Positions 35,931-45,740 are shown, counted from the stretch's first letter. The stretch: DNA of 64,000 nt from Candidatus Gastranaerophilales bacterium (GCA_944326555.1 CALVEK010000001.1:1-64000), one strand, 5' to 3'. The notes: generated by a model not told the origin, from the sequence alone. Numbers and translations: made by a program.

Positions 35931-36884
35931 TTAATAAAGCCAACAAGAAACAAAATGAGAGTTTTCAATCTCTTTTATGTTTGGTTTTTCTTCAATACAT
36001 TTGTCAAAACACTTTTTACATCTCGGATGAAAAAAGCAACCTGAAATAGAGTCATTAATAGAGGGAGGCTGTCCGTTGATTGTTTTTATTTTTGACGTAT
36101 TAACATCCAAAACAACATCTAAAAGAGCTTTTGTATAAGGGTGTTTTGGATTATTAAAAATTACATCAACATCAGCATTTTCGACAACATGCCCTGCGTA
36201 CATAACTACAACTCTATCAGCATTTTGTGCAACAACACCAAGGTCGTGAGTTATTAGGATTATAGAAATATCGTCCTGTTTTTTTATCTCTCTTAATATT
36301 TCCATAATTTGAGCCTGTACAGTAACATCTAAAGCAGTAGTAGGCTCGTCTGCTATTATTATCTCTGCATTACAAGCAAGGGCCATTGCTATTATTACAC
36401 GTTGTTTCATTCCTCCTGAAAATTCATGAGGATATGATTTCATTTTTTGTTCGGCATCAGGAATTTTTACACGCTCTAAAGCCTTAACAGCAACATCCCA
36501 CGCTTCTTTTCCTTTCAATCCCTGATGAAGCTCTATAATTTCTAATAGTTGATTACCTATCGTATATAGAGGGTTTAACGATGTCATCGGGTCTTGAGGA
36601 ATAAGAGCTATTTTTTTTCCCCTTATCTGCTGCATTTGTTTTTGAGAAAATTTAAGTAAGTTTTCTCCTTTATAAAAAATTTCTCCACTTTTTATTGATG
36701 CAGTTTCAGGTAGCAATTGCAAAACAGACATTGTTGATAATGTTTTTCCACAACCTGATTCACCCACAATAGCAAGTATTTCTCCTTTTTTTAAAGAAAA
36801 ACTTACATCATAAACAGCTTGCAAAAAACCGTCAGACAAATTAAAACCAATATTCAAATTTTTAACTTCTAATATATTTGACAT
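35931..36884 (-). CDS. Oligopeptide/dipeptide ABC transporter ATP-binding protein (OppD/DppD-like)
   Basis: This 317-residue ATPase has Walker A (GESGCGKT), Q-loop IPQDPMTSLNP, signature FSGGMKQRVIIAMAL, Walker B IIIADEPTTALD and a switch His in ILITHDLGVVAQ. The C-terminal oligopeptide-type extension includes GCFFHPRCKKC with Cys residues. Such ATPases drive uptake of peptides or nickel. No permease, binding protein or OppF partner is in the window. Its ATG shares one base with the dapF stop (TAATG), so the two are translationally coupled, perhaps linking DAP-peptide recycling to synthesis (inference). Confidence 0.92.
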   Translation of the reverse strand: MSNILEVKNLNIGFNLSDGFLQAVYDVSFSLKKGEILAIVGESGCGKTLSTMSVLQLLPETASIKSGEIFYKGENLLKFSQKQMQQIRGKKIALIPQDPMTSLNPLYTIGNQLLEIIELHQGLKGKEAWDVAVKALERVKIPDAEQKMKSYPHEFSGGMKQRVIIAMALACNAEIIIADEPTTALDVTVQAQIMEILREIKKQDDISIILITHDLGVVAQNADRVVVMYAGHVVENADVDVIFNNPKHPYTKALLDVVLDVNTSKIKTINGQPPSINDSISGCFFHPRCKKCFDKCIEEKPNIKEIENSHFVSCWLY

Positions 36885-37738
36885 TAAACGTTTATGGTTC
36901 CCTCAAAAACGTACTGAGCTTCTCCAGTCATAAATACATCAAAATTTGTATCTTGTACATTGCCTGACCATTCAATAGTCAAAACCCCTCCGGGCAGATT
37001 AACATTAACTTTTTTATCACAATAATTGTTCAAGATAGAAGCAACAACCGAAGCACAAGCTCCTGTTCCGCATGCCAAAGTTATACCGCAGCCTCTTTCC
37101 CAAACTGCTACATCTATCTCGTTTCTTGATTTAACTTTTACGAATTCAACATTTGTTTTTTCAGGAAATAAATTGTTATATTCTATTTCTTTTCCGTATT
37201 TTAGCGCCAATTTATTTATATCTTCATCTTCTTCGGCAAAAATAACACAATGAGGATTACCCATGCTAATGGCATTAAGCATAAACTTTTTTAAGCCAAG
37301 TCTTAGGGGATAATTCAAATTTTTGTCTCCGGAAAAAGGAATTTTATCGGGTATTAGTATAGGTTGTCCCATATTAACTTTTATTTTCATGTCTTCAAGA
37401 ACTTCAGGAACAATTTTTCCTGCACCTGTATGCACAGTAAATTTTCTTTTATTAACTATTTTTTTATCAAAACAAAAACGAGCAAAACATCTCATACCAT
37501 TGCCGCACATTTGAGCAGTTGAACCGTCAGCCTGATAAAATAACCATTCCAAATCAGAATAAGTTTTTGGATTTTCAACAGGAACAAAAATGCCGTCAGC
37601 ACCTATACCAAAATGTCTGTCGCACAAAAATTTTGCAATATCAGGAAACTTCTTTTCTATTTTTTTATACTCATCATATTCCATCAAAATAAAATCATTA
37701 CCTGCACCTTGCATTTTTGTAAATTTTACTTGCGCCAT
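36884..37738 (-). CDS. dapF: Diaminopimelate epimerase DapF
   Basis: This 284-residue enzyme converts LL- to meso-diaminopimelate for lysine and peptidoglycan. Both catalytic cysteines are seen, in AQMCGNGMRCFARF and GCGITLACGTGACASVVA, and the N-terminus KMQGAGNDFILME is typical. It supplies the meso-DAP for the wall. It is coupled to the OppD-like ATPase and preceded by an extended -10 promoter. Confidence 0.97.
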   Translation of the reverse strand: MAQVKFTKMQGAGNDFILMEYDEYKKIEKKFPDIAKFLCDRHFGIGADGIFVPVENPKTYSDLEWLFYQADGSTAQMCGNGMRCFARFCFDKKIVNKRKFTVHTGAGKIVPEVLEDMKIKVNMGQPILIPDKIPFSGDKNLNYPLRLGLKKFMLNAISMGNPHCVIFAEEDEDINKLALKYGKEIEYNNLFPEKTNVEFVKVKSRNEIDVAVWERGCGITLACGTGACASVVASILNNYCDKKVNVNLPGGVLTIEWSGNVQDTNFDVFMTGEAQYVFEGTINV

Positions 37739-37779
37739 TTTTTATTCCTTTTTTTATTATTTATTTTCTTTATTGACCG

Positions 37780-37788
37780 ATTATAGCA
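37780..37788 (-). promoter_or_regulatory. Extended -10 promoter for dapF
   Basis: TGCTATAAT on the minus strand (TGn plus TATAAT) lies about 42 bp before the dapF ATG. A weak -35 (TTTCTC) is 17 bp upstream. Confidence 0.5.
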
Positions 37789-37840
37789 TATTAAAAATAT
37801 ACGAGAAAATCGAAAAAAAGAATTAGCATAAATAAAAAAA

Positions 37841-37865
37841 AGCAGGATAATTAAATTACCCTACT
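37841..37865 (-). terminator. Terminator of the atpD-atpC operon
   Basis: AGTAGGGTAA pairs with TTATCCTGCT on the minus strand (two G-U pairs) and is followed by a run of T residues. It lies 24 bp after the atpC stop. Confidence 0.8.
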
Positions 37866-37888
37866 TTTTTATAAGTTCAAATTAAAAT

Positions 37889-38293
37889 TTAATCTTTCAT
37901 AGCTGCTTTTAATCTTGCCATAGCTTTAGCCAAAGCAATCTGTGCACGAGCGTTATCAACTTCTACATCGTGCGAACCGATTCTTGCTTCTGCTCTTTCT
38001 TTAGCTGATTTAGCTCTTGTAACATCTATATCAGAACCTCTTTCGGCTAAATCGGTAAGAATAAGTGCCTGATTGTCTTTAAATTGGAAGATACCACCCA
38101 TAGTGGTAAAACTTTCCATTTTATCGTCAATTTCAGCTCTTGTTACACCTATGTCCAAAGCTGTCATGAAAGGTTGGTGGTCCGGTAATATACCAAACTC
38201 ACCTTCTATACTCTTTGAATATATAGCATTTACTTTTTCATTAAACACTTCTTTTTCATGAGTTATTATTTTTAAGTCTATTTTTTTCGTCAT
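37889..38293 (-). CDS. atpC: ATP synthase F1 epsilon subunit
   Basis: This 134-residue subunit of the central stalk begins with a beta-sandwich (LKIITHEKEVFNEKVNAIYS, EGEFGILPDHQPFMTALDIG) and ends with two helices (RAKSAKERAEARIG...ALAKAMARLKAAM). It couples rotation and can inhibit hydrolysis. It is 27 bp after atpD. The gene pair stands alone without the rest of the ATP synthase cluster (in cyanobacterial naming this gene is atpE). Confidence 0.95.
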   Translation of the reverse strand: MTKKIDLKIITHEKEVFNEKVNAIYSKSIEGEFGILPDHQPFMTALDIGVTRAEIDDKMESFTTMGGIFQFKDNQALILTDLAERGSDIDVTRAKSAKERAEARIGSHDVEVDNARAQIALAKAMARLKAAMKD

Positions 38294-38320
38294 TATTCCC
38301 CCTTTAGGGTTTAATTAACA

Positions 38321-39795
<1,475 letters not shown>

Positions 39796-39823
39796 ATACA
39801 AAGATTTGCAATGATTCAAAAAG

Positions 39824-39991
39824 ATGAATTATTTTGTGCATGATAAACAAGTTTTTACGCATACAAAAGACTATGACAGGACAATAACAATAGAAGTAGT
39901 TGCTCAGGAAATACTAAAAAGTAATAATGAAAAAAACGCAAATGCAATTAATTTAATCAATGATTTGAGAGCCGTTTTCTTCTACTTTTAA
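39824..39991 (+). CDS. Possible 55-residue ORF converging on thrB
   Basis: An ATG at 39824 opens a 55-codon frame (beginning MNYFVHDKQVFTH, containing VVAQEILKSNNE and AINLINDL). Its composition looks protein-like, but it has no clear ribosome site, and its last 39 bp overlap the thrB 3' end on the other strand. It may be a real small protein, the remnant of a longer gene, or chance. Confidence 0.25.
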   Translation: MNYFVHDKQVFTHTKDYDRTITIEVVAQEILKSNNEKNANAINLINDLRAVFFYF

Positions 39992-40882
39992 AGTTAGTAT
40001 TTTGGATTTTACATTCAACTCATCCCAAACATGAGAAACTGTATTTCTTATCTTGTCCAAATTATTTCCGTATGAAATAACAAGAACAGAAGGACCTGCA
40101 CCGCTTATTACAACACCCATAACGTTTTCTTCATGTTTTAGAGCTTCTTTTATCTCTTTTAATCCGGGTATAAGTCTTTCTCTGTACTGTTGATGCAATC
40201 TGTCATCAAGAGCTATCTTCATAAGTTTTTCATCATGAGTATTTACTGCTTGAACAAGCATCGCTGTATGTTTCAAATTAAAAATAGCATCTTTCATAGG
40301 AACTTCTGCAGGCAAAACGGAACGGGCAATACTTGTCGACAATTCATAATCAGGAATACAAACAGTAATATTCCAATCTTTTGGCCAATTCATTTTGGAA
40401 TAAACAACACTGCCGTCATCTTCTAAAGAAGAAACAACAAACCCACCAACCAAAGCAGGAGTAATGTTATCAGGATGATTTTCAATTTCTGTTGCTATAG
40501 ATAACAAAGCAGCTTCATCGGCAGGTCTTCCCAACAATTCGTTAGCAGCAAGCAACCCGCCAACTATTACAGCAGCAGAACTACCAAGACCTCGTGCTAT
40601 CGGTATCTGTGTTCTTATTGTTATCTTTAATTCACTCGGAGTTTGTCCTATTGAGTTGTATAAAAGTTCAATAGCTTTATAAACTATATTATTCTCGTCT
40701 GTCGGTATTGATATAATATCCTGCTCATTTGTTTCATCAATTATATTTATCTCTATTCCTGTTCCCGGCATTATCGTTTCTTCAACAGTAATAGTATTGT
40801 AAATTGGCAAAGCCAAACCTAAAGAATCAAATCCCGGTCCTAAATTTGCTGTTGTAGCAGGTACTTTTACACTAACTTTCAT
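39953..40882 (-). CDS. thrB: Homoserine kinase ThrB
   Basis: This 309-residue GHMP kinase phosphorylates homoserine in threonine synthesis. Seen: VSVKVPATTANLGPGFDSLG, the GHMP ATP-loop PIARGLGSSAAVIVGGLLAA, and GVVISGAGPSVLVIS near the C-terminus. I start at ATG 40882 with GGAAAGAG. The longer frame to 40933 would overlap the dnaN stop and has no ribosome site. It lies 20 bp after dnaN. Confidence 0.96.
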   Translation of the reverse strand: MKVSVKVPATTANLGPGFDSLGLALPIYNTITVEETIMPGTGIEINIIDETNEQDIISIPTDENNIVYKAIELLYNSIGQTPSELKITIRTQIPIARGLGSSAAVIVGGLLAANELLGRPADEAALLSIATEIENHPDNITPALVGGFVVSSLEDDGSVVYSKMNWPKDWNITVCIPDYELSTSIARSVLPAEVPMKDAIFNLKHTAMLVQAVNTHDEKLMKIALDDRLHQQYRERLIPGLKEIKEALKHEENVMGVVISGAGPSVLVISYGNNLDKIRNTVSHVWDELNVKSKILTLKVEENGSQIID

Positions 40883-40902
40883 AATCTCTTTCCGTAAAAA
40901 CC

Positions 40903-42033
40903 TTATCTTATTTGTATAGGCATGATAAGACAAAGGTAATCATCTTCACTATCAGGTCTAAACAATGTAGCTGATAAACTACCACCCAAACCTATCTTAA
41001 CTTTTTCCGATTCCATTATTTTTAAGGAATCTAAAACATATCTGTAGTTAAAAGCTATTGTCAACTCATCATCTGTATATTCAGCAGATATAGAATCTTC
41101 TCCCAATCCGGCATCAGGCGTATCAGCTTTCAAGAAGAGAGTATTTTCTCCGAATATAAACTTAACGATATTTGTTCTTTCGTTTACCATTACAGCAACT
41201 CTCTCTAAAGCAGATATCATATCTTCTCTGGATAATACCGCATTCTTTTCGCAAGACTGAGGAATAAGTTGCTTGTATGGAGGATATTCACCTTCCAACA
41301 ATCTTGATGACATTATCATTGATGCTGTTTTAAAGATTATTCTTGTTTTTTCTATGATTAAACATATTTTTTCATCATTAATAAATGATGCTATTCTCAA
41401 AAATTCTTGTAAAGTTTTTGACGGAATAACGCAACTTATACTTGCGTCTTTCTCATTTGTAATTTTTTCTACGATTCTTGTTAAGCGGTTTCCGTCTGTT
41501 GCTGCCATTTCTATATTTTCTTTAGAAATTGAACAAAATACACCGCTTATTATATTTCTGTTTTCGTAATTTGCTGCAGAAAAAGCTGTATATTTTATTG
41601 ATTTTATGAAAGGATTCAAGTCAATTTCCACACACTCTTTTTCTTTTAATTCTTCTTCGTTTATTGTTTGAGGAAATTCATCAGCAGAAATACCAATCAA
41701 TTCAAATTTTGAGTTTCCGCAAATTATATTCACGATATTAGTTTCAGAATTAAGTGAAAAAACAACAGGTTTATTACTCAATTTAGAAACAATTTCCGAC
41801 AATTTTTTTGCAGGAAGTGTAATTTTTCCGGGAGTTTGAACAGAAGCAACTGTTTTTGAAGTAATATTTATATCCAAATCAGTTGCAGAAAAAGTTATAA
41901 AATTATCAGGAGTTGCATCTATCAATATATTGGAAAGTACAGGTTGAATACCTCTTGCAACTGTAGTTTTTTCTACAATTTTTAAATTTGTAAGCAGTGA
42001 TTCTTTTTCTATAGTAAATTCCATATTTGACAT
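40903..42033 (-). CDS. dnaN: DNA polymerase III beta sliding clamp
   Basis: This 376-residue protein has the three-domain clamp fold: FTIEKESLLTNLKIVEKTT, FSATDLDINI, MAATDGNRLTRI, EYPPYKQLIP and the C-terminal YLCLIMPIQIR. It tethers DNA polymerase III and recruits other factors. dnaN commonly flanks the chromosome origin. In Cyanobacteria the origin is often next to dnaN rather than dnaA. The upstream region here has an origin-like 9-mer cluster. ATG 42033 with GGAG 11 bp upstream. Confidence 0.97.
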   Translation of the reverse strand: MSNMEFTIEKESLLTNLKIVEKTTVARGIQPVLSNILIDATPDNFITFSATDLDINITSKTVASVQTPGKITLPAKKLSEIVSKLSNKPVVFSLNSETNIVNIICGNSKFELIGISADEFPQTINEEELKEKECVEIDLNPFIKSIKYTAFSAANYENRNIISGVFCSISKENIEMAATDGNRLTRIVEKITNEKDASISCVIPSKTLQEFLRIASFINDEKICLIIEKTRIIFKTASMIMSSRLLEGEYPPYKQLIPQSCEKNAVLSREDMISALERVAVMVNERTNIVKFIFGENTLFLKADTPDAGLGEDSISAEYTDDELTIAFNYRYVLDSLKIMESEKVKIGLGGSLSATLFRPDSEDDYLCLIMPIQIR

Positions 42034-42055
42034 TTAACTCATTTCTCCTGACAGC

Positions 42056-42324
42056 TTTATATTATTTATTAATTAATATATATAAATATATAATATAAAT
42101 AATAATAGTAATAAAGACTAAAAAATCTGTTTAAAACTATTATAAACCAAACAGGCAAAAGGAAACAACTTGTTCAAAACAATGTTAATTTTTTGTAGAA
42201 AACCTGTTCATAATTTTCAATAACTTTTTAAGATTTTGTTTAAAATACTAAATCCTGTAGAAAACTGTATAAAATTATACAAAATTTGAACAACCATTTT
42301 ATAGTTTTGAACAGGTTTTGAACA
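42056..42324. other. Candidate chromosome replication origin (oriC) beside dnaN
   Basis: The gene-free interval 42034-42379 holds a 52-bp tract of pure A/T (42056-42107), suitable as an unwinding element, then ten 9-mers fitting TTTTNNACA or one base off. On the minus strand: 42128-42136, 42171-42179, 42194-42202, 42205-42213, 42237-42245, 42256-42264 and 42266-42274. On the plus strand: 42284-42292, 42305-42313 and 42316-42324. The last two are in an 11-bp tandem repeat. TTTTCCACA-like boxes are typical DnaA sites. Transcription polarity flips near here. None of the boxes is a perfect consensus, so this is inferred. Confidence 0.55.
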
Positions 42325-42355
42325 ATCAAAAAGATACATGTTATTACAAAAAATT

Positions 42356-42371
42356 GGCATGGAACCATGCC
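42356..42371 (-). terminator. Terminator downstream of the 104-residue unknown gene
   Basis: A perfect palindrome (GGCATGG-tt-CCATGCC on the minus strand) is followed by AATTTTTTG and lies 9 bp after the stop. It would keep transcription out of the candidate origin. Confidence 0.7.
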
Positions 42372-42379
42372 CTAAACCT

Positions 42380-42694
42380 TTAAATATCAATATCTTTACA
42401 ATTTTTAAAATTATTTGCTTTTTGTTCGTGAATCCATCTTGCCATTTTTTGTTGTTCAAAACTCAGCGCAAAATTGTATAAACTTTGAATAAGATTTCTT
42501 CCGCTTGGTGATTTTCCTATAAAAAATGTTGAACCAACTTTGTTTTTTGCTATATAAATTTCTTTTTGTATTATTCTGTCTACATTACTCTTTGCAGGAG
42601 ATTCTATTTTTATTTTTAACCACACAAACAAAAGAGAAACGGATGGTTTCTCTTTGTTTTGTTTTAAAAATTCTGAAAATTCCTGTAAAATCAT
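42380..42694 (-). CDS. Hypothetical protein (104 residues)
   Basis: Not recognised. The predicted soluble protein starts MILQEFSEFLKQNKEKPSVS, has a central beta-like stretch (KVGSTFFIGKSPSGRNLIQS) and ends in a Lys/Gln-rich helix with RWIHEQKAN. No catalytic motif or membrane segment was seen. It begins 5 bp after the isochorismatase-like gene stop and is therefore probably translated from the same message. A terminator follows, and the candidate oriC is next. Confidence 0.5.
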   Translation of the reverse strand: MILQEFSEFLKQNKEKPSVSLLFVWLKIKIESPAKSNVDRIIQKEIYIAKNKVGSTFFIGKSPSGRNLIQSLYNFALSFEQQKMARWIHEQKANNFKNCKDIDI

Positions 42695-42698
42695 TTTT

Positions 42699-43241
42699 TT
42701 ACTTTATTAATGCTTGTACTTCTTTGAAATTTGGATGTTTTGATGATTTTAACATTTCAAAAACAACCATTTCTGTAGTGAGGATTTTTGCACCTTCTTT
42801 TTCCATCAAGTTAATACCTGCTTTAAATTCATCAGTTTCTCTTGATGCACAAGCATCTTTTACAACAAAGACGTTAAAGCCTTTTTCCAGTAAAGAAATA
42901 GCTGTTTGATATACACAGATGTGTGTTTCTATTCCAAAGATGAATATATTTTTATAGCCGTTTAATTCATCACTTAAACCCTCTGTTAAAAGCGCATTGA
43001 AAGATGTTTTTTCAAAAGTTTTTGCACTGTCCGGAAGACTGTATTTTACCTCTGGAATAGTAGAACCGAGTCCTTTTGGATATTGTTCCGTTAAAACTGT
43101 TTTTATTCCCAAAATTTTTGCAGTACGTGCTAATATTTCAGCTTTTTTTGCACATTTGTTTTTTGTCAGCATTCCGACAAGTTTTTCTTGTACATCTATA
43201 AATAAAAATACTGAATTTTCAGGGATTATATTTATACTCAT
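42699..43241 (-). CDS. Isochorismatase-family cysteine hydrolase
   Basis: This 180-residue hydrolase has the family triad Asp (FLFIDVQ), Lys (FEKTSFNALL) and Cys (GIETHICVYQTA). The family includes nicotinamidases and other amidohydrolases. This short form is like YcaC/YrdC-type hydrolases of unknown substrate, and lacks strong nicotinamidase metal-ligand signals. It lies between the receiver-GGDEF-like gene (12 bp) and the 104-residue unknown (5 bp), so the three are likely one operon. Confidence 0.87.
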   Translation of the reverse strand: MSINIIPENSVFLFIDVQEKLVGMLTKNKCAKKAEILARTAKILGIKTVLTEQYPKGLGSTIPEVKYSLPDSAKTFEKTSFNALLTEGLSDELNGYKNIFIFGIETHICVYQTAISLLEKGFNVFVVKDACASRETDEFKAGINLMEKEGAKILTTEMVVFEMLKSSKHPNFKEVQALIK

Positions 43242-43253
43242 TTTTTTCTCCTT

Positions 43254-44483
43254 TTAGCTGTTTGTGTAATTTTGAAAGTCTTTTATAAAAGAATTTAACA
43301 GATAATCAATTTTTTCTTCCGTTAATTCGTCTCTTTCGATGTATAGCTTTTCTGCTTTCATTTCAGAATCTTTTATGTCGTGTATTACTTGTATATTTAT
43401 TTTAGTGAAGCCCGGGCAACTTATTTCAAAAGAACTTTTACCGTTTTCGTTTTCCAGTTTGAACCAGCTTTTTTCTTCATTAACAGACTGTGTGATTTTT
43501 GTTTCAAACAGTTTTTCTTCATTTCTTTTTTGTGTTTGATAAAAAAGAGGAGATAGTATAGCTTCCAATTTTTTTACAAAATTTTCTTTGTGGAGTTTAA
43601 AGTTTTTTACATTGGCTTCAATGTTCACTTCTTTTTTCTTTGGTTCTTTCGCATAAAGAAAGGTGTTTCCTTTTAACAGTGCTTTTGATAAGGCTTTATT
43701 GGCAAGTTCTTCTGCCTCGTCAAAAGCCAGATTTTTTGTTTCTATAAATCCTGCAGAAATACTAAAGCCTGATGTTAGGGTTACTTTTATTTTTTCTAAT
43801 ATTTTAATAACATCTTCTTTACTTGTTTGTCTAAACCATAGGTAAATTTTAAAATCAGTTGCGTAACCCAAAATATCACATGCTCTGACAGTCTTTTTTA
43901 TGGTATTCATAAGAGTTTGTGGTGATATTTTACTTCTTATATTTATGTCAGGAGCTACTACAACAAAGGAACCCCAATTTTTTTTACTTTCTTCTTTTAA
44001 AATAGTGTAGGTGTAATTTTCTGTATAGACATGATTTGTTTTGTCTATTATTTTTAGTTGAGAAAGAATGTCTTTACTGCTTTCATTTTCGAAAGATTGC
44101 TCTCTTTTTTGCAAACACCAAATAGTGCGGATTGTATACTCGGAGTCTGTTGCATCAGCAGGCATAAAGTCTGTTATTCCTCGTTCAAAAGCAGAGCACA
44201 AGAAATCTTCATCAATTTCTTCATAAACAAGTATTATGGATACTGTTTTGAGTCCGTTTGTTTGTTTTATTTTTTGAACAAAATTCAAAAATTCTTCCGA
44301 ATTTGAATCTTCTTTTGGCAGATGATAAAAAATTAAAACAGGTTCGATTTTTTTGACCATTTCTATACTGTGAGGCGTACCGATTATTTTAAATTCATCA
44401 GTATTTCTCAACAAAAAGATTTTCTTTTGTACTTTTTGAGCGAATTTTTCGTTATTGGTGATGAGTACTATAGTATTTTGCAA
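43254..44483 (-). CDS. Receiver-like plus degenerate GGDEF-like signalling protein
   Basis: This 409-residue protein starts with a receiver-like domain (TIVLITNNEKFAQKV; conserved acceptor Asp not evident). A GGDEF-shaped domain follows: IRSKISPQTLMNTIKKTVRA, then CDILGYATDFKIYLWF where active enzymes have GGDEF, then FSISAGFI and a helix ending ALLKGNTFLYAKEP. The catalytic motif is lost, so it should not make cyclic di-GMP but could bind it or GTP. A 70-residue C-terminal helical/beta extension follows. I prefer the TTG at 44483, because GGAG sits 8 bp upstream, over the ATG at 44576. Confidence 0.6.
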   Translation of the reverse strand: MQNTIVLITNNEKFAQKVQKKIFLLRNTDEFKIIGTPHSIEMVKKIEPVLIFYHLPKEDSNSEEFLNFVQKIKQTNGLKTVSIILVYEEIDEDFLCSAFERGITDFMPADATDSEYTIRTIWCLQKREQSFENESSKDILSQLKIIDKTNHVYTENYTYTILKEESKKNWGSFVVVAPDINIRSKISPQTLMNTIKKTVRACDILGYATDFKIYLWFRQTSKEDVIKILEKIKVTLTSGFSISAGFIETKNLAFDEAEELANKALSKALLKGNTFLYAKEPKKKEVNIEANVKNFKLHKENFVKKLEAILSPLFYQTQKRNEEKLFETKITQSVNEEKSWFKLENENGKSSFEISCPGFTKINIQVIHDIKDSEMKAEKLYIERDELTEEKIDYLLNSFIKDFQNYTNS

Positions 44484-44629
44484 AAAAAGGTCTCCAAAAC
44501 AGTGAAAATTTTGTCCAAGTCTTAAAAAATATTTTATACCAAAACATGCTTTATTGTCATTTAGAAAAAATATCATACTTTAGTTTCTCTTTTTTCTAAC
44601 TTTTTTTGTATATAGAAACAAAACGAAAA

Positions 44630-44770
44630 GCCGTAGTATATGTGTGTAAGGGGAACGCCATCTCCCCAAAACTCAGAAAGTATAAGGCTTTTAAGCCTCT
44701 GATTATGTTGCAATGCAATCAGTGAGCTTATTATGCCCTATTAGAGTTACAAGGAAGTATAAAAAACTCT
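44630..44770 (+). promoter_or_regulatory. Flagellin upstream region with four hairpins
   Basis: The region between a GCCGTAGT string (44630-44637, resembling a sigma28 -10 GCCGATAA but without a well-spaced -35) and the flagellin ribosome site contains hairpins at 44650-44667 (GGGGA/TCCCC), 44685-44698 (AGGCT/AGCCT), 44699-44722 (CTGATT/AATCAG) and 44743-44770 (AGAGTT/AACTCT). It does not fit the cyclic di-GMP-I riboswitch consensus. It may be an mRNA-stabilising leader for an abundant product. Confidence 0.4.
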
Positions 44771-44790
44771 CTCAGAAAGGAGCTATCACT

Positions 44791-45705
44791 ATGGCTATTA
44801 TTGTAAACACAAACTTATCTGCGTTAAAAACGCAAAAAAACCTTACCAGTGCAACAAATTCTTTGAACCAAGCATTGGAAAGAATGTCAACAGGTTATAA
44901 AATTAACTCTGCAAAAGATGATGCAGCAGGTTTATACGTAGCAACAGGTTTAGAAACACAAATTAGGGGTTCAAAAGTAGCTCAAGATAACATAGCTACA
45001 GGGACTAACGTGTTACAAACCGTTGAAGGCGATTTGGATAATATATTGACCAACTTGAATCGTATCAGAGATCTTGCAACACAAGCAGCAAACAGTATCT
45101 ATGGCGATGATGAGATGGATGCAATGTATGATGAGGTAGAAGCGCGTCTTGAGGAAATAAACAGAATATCCAAAGCATCAAACTTCAACGGTTTAACACT
45201 GTTAGACGGTCAATCAAGATTGGCTACAGACGGCTTAAGACTTCAAGTTGGAGCCAATGCGGATATTTCAGGTAACAGTATTATGATTGATGGAGCATTG
45301 TTTGACCAAATTGATGCTACAACGCTTGGTGCAACAGGTAATAACCATGCTAATGCGGGTTCACAAGTTACAGATGGTATGACAATAACAGAAGGTGCTC
45401 AACATGCATTCTTGGCAGCAACTGCCGCTGCAAGTTATATCGCTATTGTTGATAACGCTATTGACCAAATTTCAACAAACAAAGCAACAATCGGTGCTGT
45501 TATGAACAGATTGGAATCTGCTACAGAATCATTAACAACAACAATTGAAAATGCTACAGCAGCAAAATCAACAATCATGGATGCTGATATTGCCGAAGAA
45601 TCTGCTGAATATACAAGATCACAAATTCTTCAACAGACATCAGCAGCTCTTATGGTACAAGCAAACGCATTGCCACAAATTGCAATTCAACTTGTACAAG
45701 GATAA
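44791..45705 (+). CDS. fliC: Flagellin
   Basis: This 304-residue protein builds the flagellar filament. The conserved N-terminal D0/D1 domain reads MAIIVNTNLSALKTQKNL, ERMSTGYKINSAKDDAAGL and QDNIATGTNVLQTVEGDL. The C-terminal domain reads VMNRLESATESLTTTIENAT, ADIAEESAEYTRSQILQQT and ANALPQIAIQLVQG. The central variable domain is short and Ala/Thr-rich. I start at ATG 44791 with AAAGGAG. The longer upstream frame is in the leader. The gene is monocistronic, with a terminator right after. Confidence 0.97.
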   Translation: MAIIVNTNLSALKTQKNLTSATNSLNQALERMSTGYKINSAKDDAAGLYVATGLETQIRGSKVAQDNIATGTNVLQTVEGDLDNILTNLNRIRDLATQAANSIYGDDEMDAMYDEVEARLEEINRISKASNFNGLTLLDGQSRLATDGLRLQVGANADISGNSIMIDGALFDQIDATTLGATGNNHANAGSQVTDGMTITEGAQHAFLAATAAASYIAIVDNAIDQISTNKATIGAVMNRLESATESLTTTIENATAAKSTIMDADIAEESAEYTRSQILQQTSAALMVQANALPQIAIQLVQG

Positions 45706-45740
45706 TAATAAAATTTTTACAATACATATACTTCTTTCTG

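Noticed and set aside
44650-44770. Cyclic di-GMP-I riboswitch before flagellin
   Set aside because: The conserved GGCAAACC and GGGACGCAAAGCC segments are missing. Only simple hairpins are seen.
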